A DNA stretch of 27,853 nt from Plantago elongata (Eukaryota > Streptophyta > Magnoliopsida > Lamiales > Plantaginaceae), in NCBI GenBank assembly GCA_036897095.1, contig JAYMSP010001897.1, forward strand, positions 1 to 27,853, written 5' to 3'. Under the pieces are notes generated by a model, which saw only the letters and a list, made by a program, of their open reading frames with translations, did not search any database and was not told where the DNA came from. This document shows, one piece after another, positions 18,481 to 27,853 of the stretch. The position numbers and the translations under genes were made by a program. The first letter of the stretch is position 1. Each line of letters begins with the position of its first letter.

Positions 18481-20009
18481 AACTTAAACAGATTATTCCA
18501 CATATCTATATAAGTTCAACTTTTAAAATAAATTAAATTTTATTATAGCATCATGGTATTTGATCACGCCCAATCTTGTATCTAATTTCCATCGAGACAA
18601 TCTCTTTACCATATTAAATTCCAACTCGAATGGACTCCTTAAAAAGGTTAAATCGGTGTACTGCATAAGAGTATTAATATAAACGATTAGATTTCACACC
18701 TCTTTAAAAATTTATTTTTGTAATATGGAATTATTTCATGCATATGAACCTCAAGGTTAATGGATCGAATCTCACCGTCATCGTTTCCATCTAATTATTC
18801 ACTTGTAGGGCTTTTCCAAAAGAGGTCGAAATGAGCCCACGAATAAAGAAGAGTGTTAGTTGAATTAATATTGTGAGTGAATTAGTTCTACACTTTTTTC
18901 ACTATACGAACGGGATCTTGAATTTGAAATGGACCAAATAAAACCCAAGAAATTGAGTAAATATGAATTATCATACCGACCATGAAATTACTTAGAAGCA
19001 TGATTTATTCATATATGGTGGGGGCAACATGACTATAATCATATCCAATTAAAAGTTAATTTCAACATTTGGAAGTTTTATAAATTTAGAAATATTTTAT
19101 CATGGCAATCTTAATCCTAAACCTACCGTGTAGGAATAATTGAGTGCCAATGCATAAGATCTTGAACTAATCTATGTCTTCTTTGATTAAATCATTACTT
19201 AAAAGCTAAATTTATTCCTTTTCTTTTGTTATGGCACGGTCTATGCCGCCCACCTATATTTTTAAAATAAAAACAAAGATGAGAAATATGATGATGACTC
19301 TGCGAGTTATGACACAAATGAGTGCTACATTTAACAACCAAAATTTAAAGGCACCCAGTACCATCCGATTAATAATCTATCGAGTTTCGATCTCTAGACA
19401 TTTTAAATTACTTATAAAATGTTCATCATATAATATGTTAATCGAACATAAAAAAATATAATTTTAATTTGAGGGCGCAATTAATTCTAATGTGGGTTTG
19501 GTTAATTAGTCCGGATCATCCCACTTAACCTTTACCTGAAACACACCTGACTCCAATTCAATTGTATTATTCAAACAATCAATTAAGTGTTAAGAACTTA
19601 AGATCAAATAATTCATCCTAACGGTTGACTTGGTTCTTAAGTCATCAACTATTTAGTCAAATTCCATTTTATTCCATTTCAAAAAAAATTAAATTTTGGC
19701 CTGTGGCCACCATCATCTTGCCACAATACACATTGTCACATGAAAATTGGCTTTATCATAAATTTTTCATTTAATTTATTGTCTAGCTTCATTGCACATT
19801 ATATTTACGTGATAATTCATTACTCTGTTTACGAACACTTAAGTTATTCTTATAAAGTTCATTTTCATTAATTTATACTCCCCTATTATGAGCAATCATG
19901 AAAATCACATACTATCTAGATATTTTGTTTTTTTAAACGACTAAAATTATAACTACTTTACTCATATACTAACATAGCACTTTACTCCAAAATTCACCTT
20001 ATATCTCTA
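18481..20009. other. AT-rich spacer
   Basis: No gene is seen. A box B-like ATGGATCGAATCTCAC at 18759 may be a truncated SINE. A 76-codon frame at 19231-19461 contains no known domain and fits chance in AT-rich DNA. Confidence 0.4.
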
Positions 20010-20072
20010 CCAGAAATCGAACTTGGCACCTTCTTTTTACCACTCCAACTCCATTCCACTGCACCACCTTAT
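20010..20072 (-). mobile_element. tRNA-derived SINE copy
   Basis: On the minus strand AAGGTGGTGCAGTGGAATGG (box A-like, from about 20070) is followed by GGTGCCAAGTTCGATTTCTG (box B, about 20031-20011). It has the Au-SINE-like GGTGGTGCAGTGG opening. Downstream sequence lacks tRNA stems. Confidence 0.5.
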
Positions 20073-22079
20073 AACTCCCATTCTTCTATTTAGATGTTAA
20101 TTATTGGGACTATTTTACATGAATCATACTTTGTTCTTTTCAAACTAAAATTCATCTAGTTTAATTTAATTTAAAATTTTGTCAAGTTATATTTATGATA
20201 CAATTCAGTTCTGTTTATTTAAAAAGTTACTGTTCATGAGAAGCGAACCTTATATAAATTATAGTCAAACAAATTGACTACTAGTTCCCTGAATCCAACC
20301 TAAGGTGCCACAGAAAAATACACAGACATCACAAACAACAAGGTGCAGGAGTTGGAAAAACGAAATGAATGGTGTATTTATTGCGCAAGAAGTGTTGCCA
20401 CTACGAGGGTGGTTAGGAATCCTATTATCTTTTTCCACGAAAAATATATAATTATCCTAGCTTTTTTAGCTTTATCAATTATCAAACCTCACAAATCACA
20501 ATATCTATCACGTACAATAAATTATATTAGAGTGAGTGGACTATTTTACGACTATATTCACCGTCAATTATTCACAAAATAAAAAACAGGAAATGAGAAA
20601 ATGGGAAAAACTTTGTATAATCGATCTTTTTCTTGAAAAGTAAAAACCAATATGATCGTGAGAGGCATGATTGTATCACTATAAGTAACTATGTAACAAG
20701 ATAAAAGATATAATACTACTAGTTAATGATGATTACCTCACCATAAAAAAATTACATTTACCTAAAGTTAGTAATTCCCTCCTAATTGGTTGATCGAGTC
20801 TCAATCAATTGAACAAGTGTGATGATTCTCCGAATGATTATGAACAATCACATTTTACTCGAAATTCGTTATAAGTTCATATTTACCAGATGTATCAATC
20901 TTCTTAATTGGTTAGAATATCATCAAAGTCCCTCAAATTCTCGTACATTTTTTTTGGTGTTGTTCACCCTTACCGTAAAGGTGCCACGTTCTTGTTGGAC
21001 CTTGATATGAGTAAACATCTAAATTCAAACTCACTGACGATTTAAAAATAATTTCGTTTTAATACAGCCTGCAACGTCTCAACTCGAAATTACTAAGTTA
21101 TTGACTGCACAAAGCACACATATGTAGCCTTACAAGTGAATTTTGTCTCAAAACCTTATCTAAAACTACTTATAATGTACGCTTAAAATCAAATTTTATT
21201 GTGGATGAATTTTCAAAACCAAAAGTCGATCTTCCTTATTACTATGAATGAGTAGTATCATTGCAATACCTTTAGACTCCATTAAATTTTGAATTGGTGC
21301 CAAATATTTTATCATTATAAATATCTAAAATAAATAAAAAAAGTTACGAAAAATTCACACATAACAGTTACAAATTAATTTCCTACCTAAAAGAATAATG
21401 ATTAGGATATATATCATCATAGAATACGTACATATTATTCTAGTTATATTTCGTTGATTCTTGTATAAGAAAAAAAAGAAACAAAGTATTGATTTTTCTC
21501 CCATGCCATTAAAATTTGAAGAATTATGACTAAAAAATATCATCATAAAAAAGGTAAAATATTGTAGCTATATTATGGCCATTCTCCACAGAATTTGTAA
21601 AAAAAGTAACTCTATTTCTTGCCATTATATTAAGTATAGAATTATAATTTGACTTTAATTATATACTATTATCATAATAACTAAAAATACCCACCAAAAG
21701 AATTGTATAAAAAAAGAAAAGAAGTAATATAATTTCTAGAATTATGGAAATTCGAGTCTCTTTAGATAATTATAGTAGTGGCTTGGACGAAATATTGGAG
21801 TCTCTCATGACCCTATACTTTAGTCACAAAATCTGCATGTCTTTGCATACCTTCTTTAATGCATCACAAGAAAATAGGGAGTGAGAGAACCAAGACTCAC
21901 TAAATCAATGACTTTTTCCTTTTTCTTTTTCCATAATCTACATTTTAAAAATAAAAAATAATTAATTATTATGGCAGGAATACCAAGAATCCTAGGCCCC
22001 CACCTTTTTTTTCCCTTTCAAAATTGTCAGTTACTAAAATTGAATGAAATTTTCTAATCACAAATCTGTCACCTTCCAT
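20073..22079. other. AT-rich spacer upstream of the RING gene
   Basis: No gene is seen. Open frames at 20343-20582, 20819-21010 and 21355-21546 (minus) are rich in Ile, Phe, Tyr and Lys without domains. The last 300 bases are presumably the promoter of the BRG-like gene. Confidence 0.45.
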
Positions 22080-22087
22080 TATAAATA
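22080..22087 (+). promoter_or_regulatory. TATA box of the BRG-like RING gene
   Basis: TATAAATA in CCATTATAAATACC lies about 115 bases before the ATG at 22197. The following region is CA/pyrimidine-rich, as at plant transcription starts. Confidence 0.65.
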
Positions 22088-22196
22088 CCATGCCATCTCA
22101 ATATCCATTCATTACTCACATTTAACAATACCAATAATTTTTTTTTCTTGCAAGAACTATTATATAAGAGGCACAAGAAGGAGATCAAATTGTTGA

Positions 22197-23471
22197 ATGG
22201 CAATTGAAGCAAAGATGTTTCAAGATTTTGGTTATGGTGGTCCTCAAGATTTCTTGGTGAATGATCATACTAATAACAACAATAACAACAATGCTTGTGG
22301 ATTCAATTTTATGATCCCTCAACAGCAGCAGCAAAAGCTTCAAAAGCAACACCAATTCTTGAATGATCACTTTCAGAGCTTATCTTCTTCTCATCAGAAA
22401 CACCAGAATACCTCCTTTATAAACACTCATCATCAGCAGGAGCAGCAACAACAACTTATGGATTTCTCTCCCAGTCTTTCTGCTCAGATTGAGAAACATG
22501 GAATGGAACTTGATGGATTCATCACTTTACAGGTCAGTAGATTTTCACTTTTCTACGTATAGAGTCCGGTTATTAAGGGTCGAGTTTGTTTGAGTACTAC
22601 ATGTTATGTCTCGTGGATTATGATGTTTTAATGTGTTATATCAGAGTTAGCCAAGTATTATATGTGTTATAGTGTAACACGCATAAAGCATCACGAATTC
22701 ACGATACACACCATGTTGCATCTTAAACTAAAACCATTATCATATCGATTATTTTCGAAATTTTATCTAACGGGTTTTACTTTTACAAGGTATTCATATG
22801 ATTATAAAAAGAAAACATTAAAGTGATTTGTTTATCGCGTAGAGAGTATTTAGCAAATTGGCTGATTAATTTTTTATACATATAGGTTAAAAACAGTTGG
22901 ATTGTTATCATCAGCTAGTTTTACTAAACGAATAGAGATTTCGGGTTTGTGATTAAATGATTTTACTTTCTTCTACATGAAACAGAATGATAGACTGAGA
23001 TTGGCATTGCAACATCAAAGAAAGCAGCAACTGGCTCTGTTCTTGAAGAAATACGAAGCAAAGATTCAATTTTTACTCCAACAGAAAGATGAAGAAGTCA
23101 GTAAAGCAGCAAAGAGAACAATGGAGCTGGAAGAGTTCTTGAGGAGAATAGAGGTTGAGACACAGACATGGCAGAGAGTTGCAAAGGAGAACGAAGCAAT
23201 GGTTGTGTCGCTTAACGGAACGATCGAACGGATTAAAGAAACCGCCGTGAATGCTGCTGATGATGCAGAGTCTTGTTGCAGGGGAGGAGAAGAGGAGGAG
23301 TTTAAAAATGGAGGGAGTGGAATTTGCAAAGGGTGTAACTCAAGGGAGTGTTGTGTAATTATGCTACCATGTAGGCATATGGCATGTTGCAAATATTGTG
23401 AGGCTTTTCTTGATTTTTGTCCGGTTTGTAAGACGGTAAAGAAGGCTAGCATAGAGGCTTTGTTCCCATGA
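22197..23471 (+). CDS. BOI-related (BRG-type) RING E3 ubiquitin-protein ligase (2 exons)
   Basis: Exon 1 (22197-22532) and exon 2 (22986-23471) join in phase 0 as TLQ|NDRLRL across a 453 bp GT..AG intron, the intron position usual for this family. The protein has 273 residues. Residues 24-90 hold Asn and Gln runs (N26-32, Q42-46, Q84-86). Residues 113-200 are a helical region with RLALQHQRKQQLALFLKKYE, KAAKRTMELEEFLRR and TWQRVAKENEAMV, which match the WRD/coiled-coil region of BOI/BRG proteins. The C-terminal C3HC4 RING uses Cys226, Cys229, Cys241, His243, Cys247, Cys250, Cys257 and Cys260, with the PCRHM signature. Known members ubiquitinate or bind BOS1 and DELLA proteins and restrain cell death and gibberellin responses. 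The substrate here is unknown. All zinc ligands are intact, so it looks functional. Confidence 0.92.
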
Positions 23472-23625
23472 GCAAAGAATTAATATTCTTTTATTCTTTT
23501 TTGGGTTTCAAATTGTAAGGATTTTTCAATTTTGTCATGGAAAGGTAGTGAATATGGTAGCTTGGTGAATGGTGATGATATTTTCCTTATTTGTGCATTT
23601 TAATAATTATATATAAAAAATTGAC

Positions 23626-23692
23626 AACGAAGCGCAACTCAGTTAGTAAAAACATTTCACCTCCAATCAATATATCGAGTTTATGTCAGCCG
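23626..23692 (+). mobile_element. Decayed SINE-like head
   Basis: GAAGCGCAACTCAGTTAGTA (box A-like), then CACCTCCAATCAATATATCG and AGTTTATGTCAG (weak box B) have the order and spacing of the other SINE copies here. Box B is heavily mutated, so confidence is limited. Confidence 0.3.
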
Positions 23693-23724
23693 TTTTAAAA
23701 AAGAAAAAAAAATCATACATAACA

Positions 23725-23893
23725 TTTGTTTACCACTAACTTTTCAGCTCCATGAATTTTTTAAATTAAAAGTTCATTGTATGAACATACAATTTTTTAA
23801 ATAAGTTAGCTTGTTGGAAAAATAAGCTACTAACAAACTACCATCTAATTAATCATTTACCAGCTAACTTTTCATCAAGTTCTGTTAAACAGG
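23725..23893. mobile_element. hAT-like MITE, copy 2 of a dispersed repeat
   Basis: The left end TTTGTTTACCACTAACTT and the right end, which reads CCTGTTTAACAGAACTTG on the reverse strand, form partial inverted repeats. The right half aligns with 610-675. CCAGCTAACTTTTCA repeats the left-end ACTAACTTTTCAGCT in the same orientation. No target duplication was identified. Confidence 0.4.
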
Positions 23894-24055
23894 GTCTTAA
23901 ATATTTGTATTGCTTAATAGAAATGTAAGAGAGAGTAGAGTAGGTGGAGAGGGGATCGAAAATGAATAATGAATTTTTTTAACTGATCCAATCATTGTTG
24001 ATACTTTAGTCGACAATCGGAGTCAAACAACTCTCCCTTGTTAACGAGCCAACGG

Positions 24056-24203
24056 CTTAGCTCAAACTATTCTTTATAACTAAAAATTTTCAACTTGACG
24101 AGTTTCTGTCTACAATCCGACTCTAACGACTTAGCTCAAACTATCTTTTATGGCTGAAAATTTTCAAGTTGACGAGTTTCTGTCTACAATCCGACTCTAA
24201 GAG
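24056..24203. repeat. Tandem duplication, 74 bp unit, two copies
   Basis: CTTAGCTCAAACTAT at 24056 and again at 24130 start two adjacent units. Both run through AAAATTTTCAA(C/G)TTGACG and AGTTTCTGTCTACAATCCGA to CTCTAA. They differ at only a handful of positions. The sequence just left of it (24005-24055) reads on the minus strand like a degenerate SINE head. Confidence 0.8.
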
Positions 24204-25473
24204 TTTAGCTATCAAGTATTTCAAATCAAAATATTATATTTATACGAGTTTAATTACAACTCTAACTAATAATCCTTTACGAGGATAAACTATAAAATGC
24301 ACGATTTTAATATGTAATTATTATTCTCTCAAGAGTGTAAGTTGATGTTTCAAGTTTGATTATATTGTAGTAGTATTTGTCATTGTAAACTGGAAACATG
24401 CTTTGAAAATAGGTTCAAGTAGATAAGCCGGCCAAATACCTCCGGTCGAGTTGTCTTAACTCAGCCATACTAGATTAATATTGATGTTCAAATTATTGAT
24501 TCAACCAAGCTTGACTACTTCGTCCAATCAACTTTTCCGAATACAAAAACTCAAATATAAATGTATTCTTCATTCTTTTTATAATCTGTTCACAAATGTT
24601 AAATTAATTCAAAGAATTTAATTTCATATTCTTATAACTTTCGGTATCGGCATTACCAGTAGCTAGGCAGTAGCCGACATCATCAGTTCATCACTCACTA
24701 ATCCATAGTGGTGTCGCATCTCGCATAAAGCTATATTTGTATATATATACGTACATACCAGATATATATATTTCGTAATTTATATACTTATTCACGTTGA
24801 AATAAGTGTAATTGATACTTAATTACAAAGTACATGTGTTTTCATAATGTACTCTCGAATTTTTAAGTAGTGGTGAGGTATTCAAAAACATCATATTTAT
24901 ATCACTTGATCATTTTATAACTTCGAATTTGTAATTAATAGTTTCATGAAGGAGTAAATGTATAATGTTGGTAAAGGATTGGTTGATATTAGTGAATAGT
25001 GAAACATCAAGATGAAATAGCCACAAATACATCCTCCAATTTCTCCCCACATTTTAATACTTTCACCAACTTAATTTAGCATTTACCTTGCCAGTTTTGT
25101 CGTTCAAGAATTGGAATTGACGTTCTTTTAGAGGCTTGAACGATTTATGAGTGATCTTTCCAACTTTATTGGCGTTCACACCACGTTTTGAATAGTAATA
25201 TATGATTCCGCAAATAAAAGATTGAGATACAAGATATATTCAATTATTGTGAAATTAGACTTAACGATTTAACCATCGTTGCAAAAGTTATAATACTTTA
25301 CCATCCTACTTTTAAATCTTGGTTACGCCCCTCGACAAAATTTTAAAAATAAATTTCCTATGCAGATGCATCTAATATTACATGAAGTCAATAGTTGCTA
25401 ATACCAACAATGTACTAGCCGATGGGTACAATTTAATAGTAGGACTTAAAGAAGAGTGGTGGAGTTAGACTGT
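24204..25473. other. AT-rich spacer, nothing recognised
   Basis: No open frame with a recognisable domain and no clear element ends were found. A short TA-rich run (TATATATACGTACAT) lies near 24740. Confidence 0.4.
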
Positions 25474-25614
25474 GTTATCTTCAATTGAGATTTATTCAAC
25501 TGAACTGAATTGAAATAGAATATAAATTATAACTAAGATGAGTTGAACTGAATTGCACTGAACTGAACTAAACTGGACTAAACCGAATTGAATTGATTTT
25601 AAGTTGAAAATAAC
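25474..25614. mobile_element. Small MITE-like element with AACTGAACTGAA core, 141 bp
   Basis: The left end GTTATCTTCAATTGAGA and the reverse-strand right end GTTATTTTCAACTTAAA are inverted repeats. The interior is a degenerate AACTG/AATTG pentamer array (GAACTGAATTGCACTGAACT). A related stretch lies at 18350-18480. The superfamily is not clear, and no target duplication could be fixed. Confidence 0.55.
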
Positions 25615-26946
25615 TCATCCTTGCACTTTCCCATGCAGCTTGATAAATTTTATTTAGGTCTTCAAATTATTAACGGCTGGAAGCGTGTTGATATCTTCTC
25701 CTTTACTTTTCACACTTTGTGAAATTAGTTGGAAGTTGAGATCAAATCGAAAGATTATGCTTGCTTGTCCTTTGGTTGTGGAAAAAAGATAAAATAAAGA
25801 AAAACTGATGGGAATGTATGAAACCTATGAATGTGTCTTGGAAAAAGTAGCTAGCCAATTTTGGAACAGCATTTTTGGATCAAAGCTTCTCCTTGCAGGC
25901 TCAACCCAAACAAAGGGCCTAGGTTGGGCCCAACAGCAGCCTGTATGTTTGCCTAGTAGATTCTTGGTGTCGGTTGGCTTACATGACTTGATCAATCACA
26001 TTATCCACTTGTTCGGTGATTAAAATGATCGGGCACTTCACATTATATAGGTTAGCATATATTTTCGTCTAGGCTCCTCATAAAGTATATACATGTGCAT
26101 GTTCTATTATCTCTAATACCACGAATCCTCAAACAACGAATAAACAACTGATCAAACACGTTACAGACAAAGAGTAAATCACCATTAGTTACACAAGAAC
26201 AGATCAATAGAGATCGTCCACATTGGTTAATTAATCACGCTTAGCTAACGTAAAAGCTACAACGTGCGTGAAACTTTAAATAGGTTTGTAAGAACACATG
26301 TCGGGTTCTTGAAAGGGGAGTACGTAGCACCTCTACAAGTCTAGCTCGAACACCTTTTCACATTTCATGAAATAAATGAAGAATTGTATCATAGCAAAGT
26401 TCATAAGAAATCAGAGGTGAGGGAGATGAAGGATAGCTAGTAAACATAAATGTCCTTCAAATATGTGCATTACTTTATGATTGCTTTATGGGGATGATAA
26501 TTGAGAGAAGCTAGTCTTTCTTTGTTCATCTTCTTCTCCTTGACTTGTAATGGACGACTTAATTTGTGCCCTACAAGGTGCTGGCTGCATTGTTCCTGAT
26601 GTTGACTAAAAGTTCGTACTTATTCTTAAATTAAATATAATTATAAATAATATTTTTTTCGTCATAACCGTCACATATTCATTTATAATTCAATAAAATC
26701 AGTACAAAATATGATAATTAAACATTCCCGATCAACTTGTCAGTGAGACCCATCATTTATAGGTCTACGTACTCAATGCAATGTTGTTATGGACAGTTTT
26801 GTAATGGTTCCATGTGTTTTCTCCACCTAAACCGAAGTATGCCAATATATGTCTCTTGATACGTCAACACATTTTGCATTACCAACATTTTATGTTGGAA
26901 GTGAATTTTACCATCATTCCATGGACAAGGGCAGACGGCCATTGAA
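25615..26946. other. Spacer with a GGGCC cluster
   Basis: No gene is supported. The open frame at 25808-26023 contains GGGCCTAGG and the 10-base palindrome TTGGGCCCAA (25924-25933), which look like promoter motifs and not like codons. CCAACATTTTATGTTGG near 26882 is a small perfect hairpin. Confidence 0.4.
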
Positions 26947-26972
26947 CTTGGGTGGGCGGAAGCCCACCCGAG
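26947..26972. repeat. GC-rich hairpin, 8 perfect pairs
   Basis: GGGTGGGC (26950-26957), loop GGAA, then GCCCACCC (26962-26969). The stem extends by three more pairs if one G.T is allowed. It is followed by an A-rich run. It is strikingly GC-rich for this neighbourhood and may be part of a transposon end. Confidence 0.7.
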
Positions 26973-27397
26973 AAAAAAGAAATTAAAAATATAAATTCAA
27001 CATTCGATTCCAGACTTTGTATATAAAATAAAAGATCTATTCCACTTACTCATTAAAACAAAATTACATGTTCAAATCAATTAATGTATTATGTTATCAC
27101 ATTAAATTCAATTCTTTATTTTCCTTCAGATAATTTATAAGCTTTTATGTTTTCTATTATAATGGATTTCAGTGCAATTTAAGTTGTTTTTATATTTCCT
27201 TTTGTAAAGTATTTCTGTGCAAAATTTTTATTAACATGATCTACTTCATATTTTTTATCAACGAAAATTAATTCAGATCGTGATTCGGTGTAAATTTTAT
27301 GTAAATGTATGAGCAATATAGTCACTTGGTGTAAACTATTAATACAATTCTGGTACATCTTTCTTTTACTTTTAAGATGAACATTTTAATAGATTTA
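26973..27397. other. Very AT-rich 3' flank or intron of the right-edge gene
   Basis: No coding frame is present. On the minus strand this is downstream of the right-edge open frame, so it is either its 3' untranslated region or an intron if the donor at about 27435 is used. Confidence 0.4.
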
Positions 27398-27853
27398 TTA
27401 AAAATTTTCTCTGCAGTACATGCATACTTTTATAACAGGGGACAAAATATCCCTAAGATCTATAACATCCGCAGATAGTCGACGTTGTTGATCAGTTGGC
27501 AGTCGACTGATATGTGTCACGACCTTTGTAACTTCATCTATGGCGTTATCAACAGAGTCTTCGACATCGTCAATTGAGGATTTGACGGCTTTAAGTGCCG
27601 TGTCTATCTCTGATGCAAGTGTCACATACCCTTCCTGAATTCCGTTGTAAGCTAAGTGTGCATTTAATTCCCCTGCCCCATTACTAGAAAGGGATCTAGC
27701 CTTTGACCTGGCTGCGGTTACCATAGCGTGTGCCGAGTTTAGGAACGTGTTCGCCATAGGTTCGAATGGATCTACGAAGCTGAGGCCTAATAGAGGTATA
27801 AGTTTTTGATGACAGGGTGTTGATTCTGATTCGCCACAAATTTTTTTCACCAT
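27398..27853 (-). CDS. Unidentified protein, possibly PMEI/invertase-inhibitor-like (partial or edge-limited)
   Basis: A 151-codon frame reads leftward from an ATG lying exactly at the window edge to a TAA, with clearly lower AT content than its flanks, so it is probably coding. It is largely helical and acidic (SSIDDVEDSVDNAIDEVTKV). The start MVKKICGESESTPCHQKL has two Cys seven residues apart, then ANTFLNSAHAMVTAARSKA and GYVTLASEIDTALKAV. This order loosely recalls the PMEI four-helix domain (usual spacing C-x8-C), but the conserved third Cys is absent and the match is weak. The true start, and any signal peptide, may lie outside the window. IK|GTATGC near the end (about 27435) could be a splice donor, giving a shorter exon. 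Confidence 0.5.
   Translation of the reverse strand: MVKKICGESESTPCHQKLIPLLGLSFVDPFEPMANTFLNSAHAMVTAARSKARSLSSNGAGELNAHLAYNGIQEGYVTLASEIDTALKAVKSSIDDVEDSVDNAIDEVTKVVTHISRLPTDQQRRLSADVIDLRDILSPVIKVCMYCRENF

Noticed and set aside
25808-26023. 71-codon plus-strand frame
   Set aside because: Its GC-rich part consists of GGGCC motifs (GGGCCTAGG, TTGGGCCCAA) that look regulatory; no domain and no supporting gene structure.
26947-26985. Hairpin plus A-run as a bacterial-type terminator
   Set aside because: The window is a plant nuclear sequence, so a rho-independent terminator is not expected to be meaningful.
1-27853. CRISPR arrays, bacterial operons, known plant microRNA precursors, autonomous transposase or reverse-transcriptase genes
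   Set aside because: None seen on reading both strands; repeats present are MITEs, SINE traces and minisatellites only.

Overview
This is nuclear DNA from a flowering plant, most likely a eudicot. The evidence is AT-rich non-coding sequence, GT..AG introns, plant TATA boxes, and three recognisable plant gene families separated by long stretches of small non-autonomous transposons. The sequence alone does not give the species.

Layout. Bases 1-147 (minus) hold the N-terminal 49 codons of a probably organelle-targeted protein that runs off the left edge. A repeat-rich spacer follows. At 3380-5933 (plus) lies a five-exon gene for a 543-residue Stm1/HABP4-type RNA- or ribosome-binding protein with an RG/QNNG-repeat domain and a long coiled coil. 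At 7236-8878 (minus) lies a two-exon gene for a heavy-metal-associated isoprenylated plant protein very close to HIPP26. It has a complete HMA domain and a farnesylation box, and its single intron carries a 50-70 bp minisatellite. About 13 kb of intergenic DNA follows, rich in MITEs (Tourist-like with TTA target duplications, Stowaway-like), tRNA-derived SINE remnants, foldbacks and exon-like relics. At 22197-23471 (plus) is a two-exon gene for a BOI-related (BRG) RING E3 ubiquitin ligase. At 27398-27853 (minus) an open frame runs to the right edge. It is an unidentified protein with a weak resemblance to the PMEI/invertase-inhibitor fold.

The genes do not form an operon or an obvious cluster. 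HIPP26-like and BRG proteins both belong to stress-response families, but their proximity means nothing by itself. I found no new multi-gene system. The items most worth checking are the unusual RG/coiled-coil Stm1-like protein, a promoter-like module (four TGGGCC site II motifs plus a telo-box and TATA) in front of a 50-codon ORF near 11.0-11.4 kb, a MITE nested inside another MITE, and several unassigned exon-like patches.
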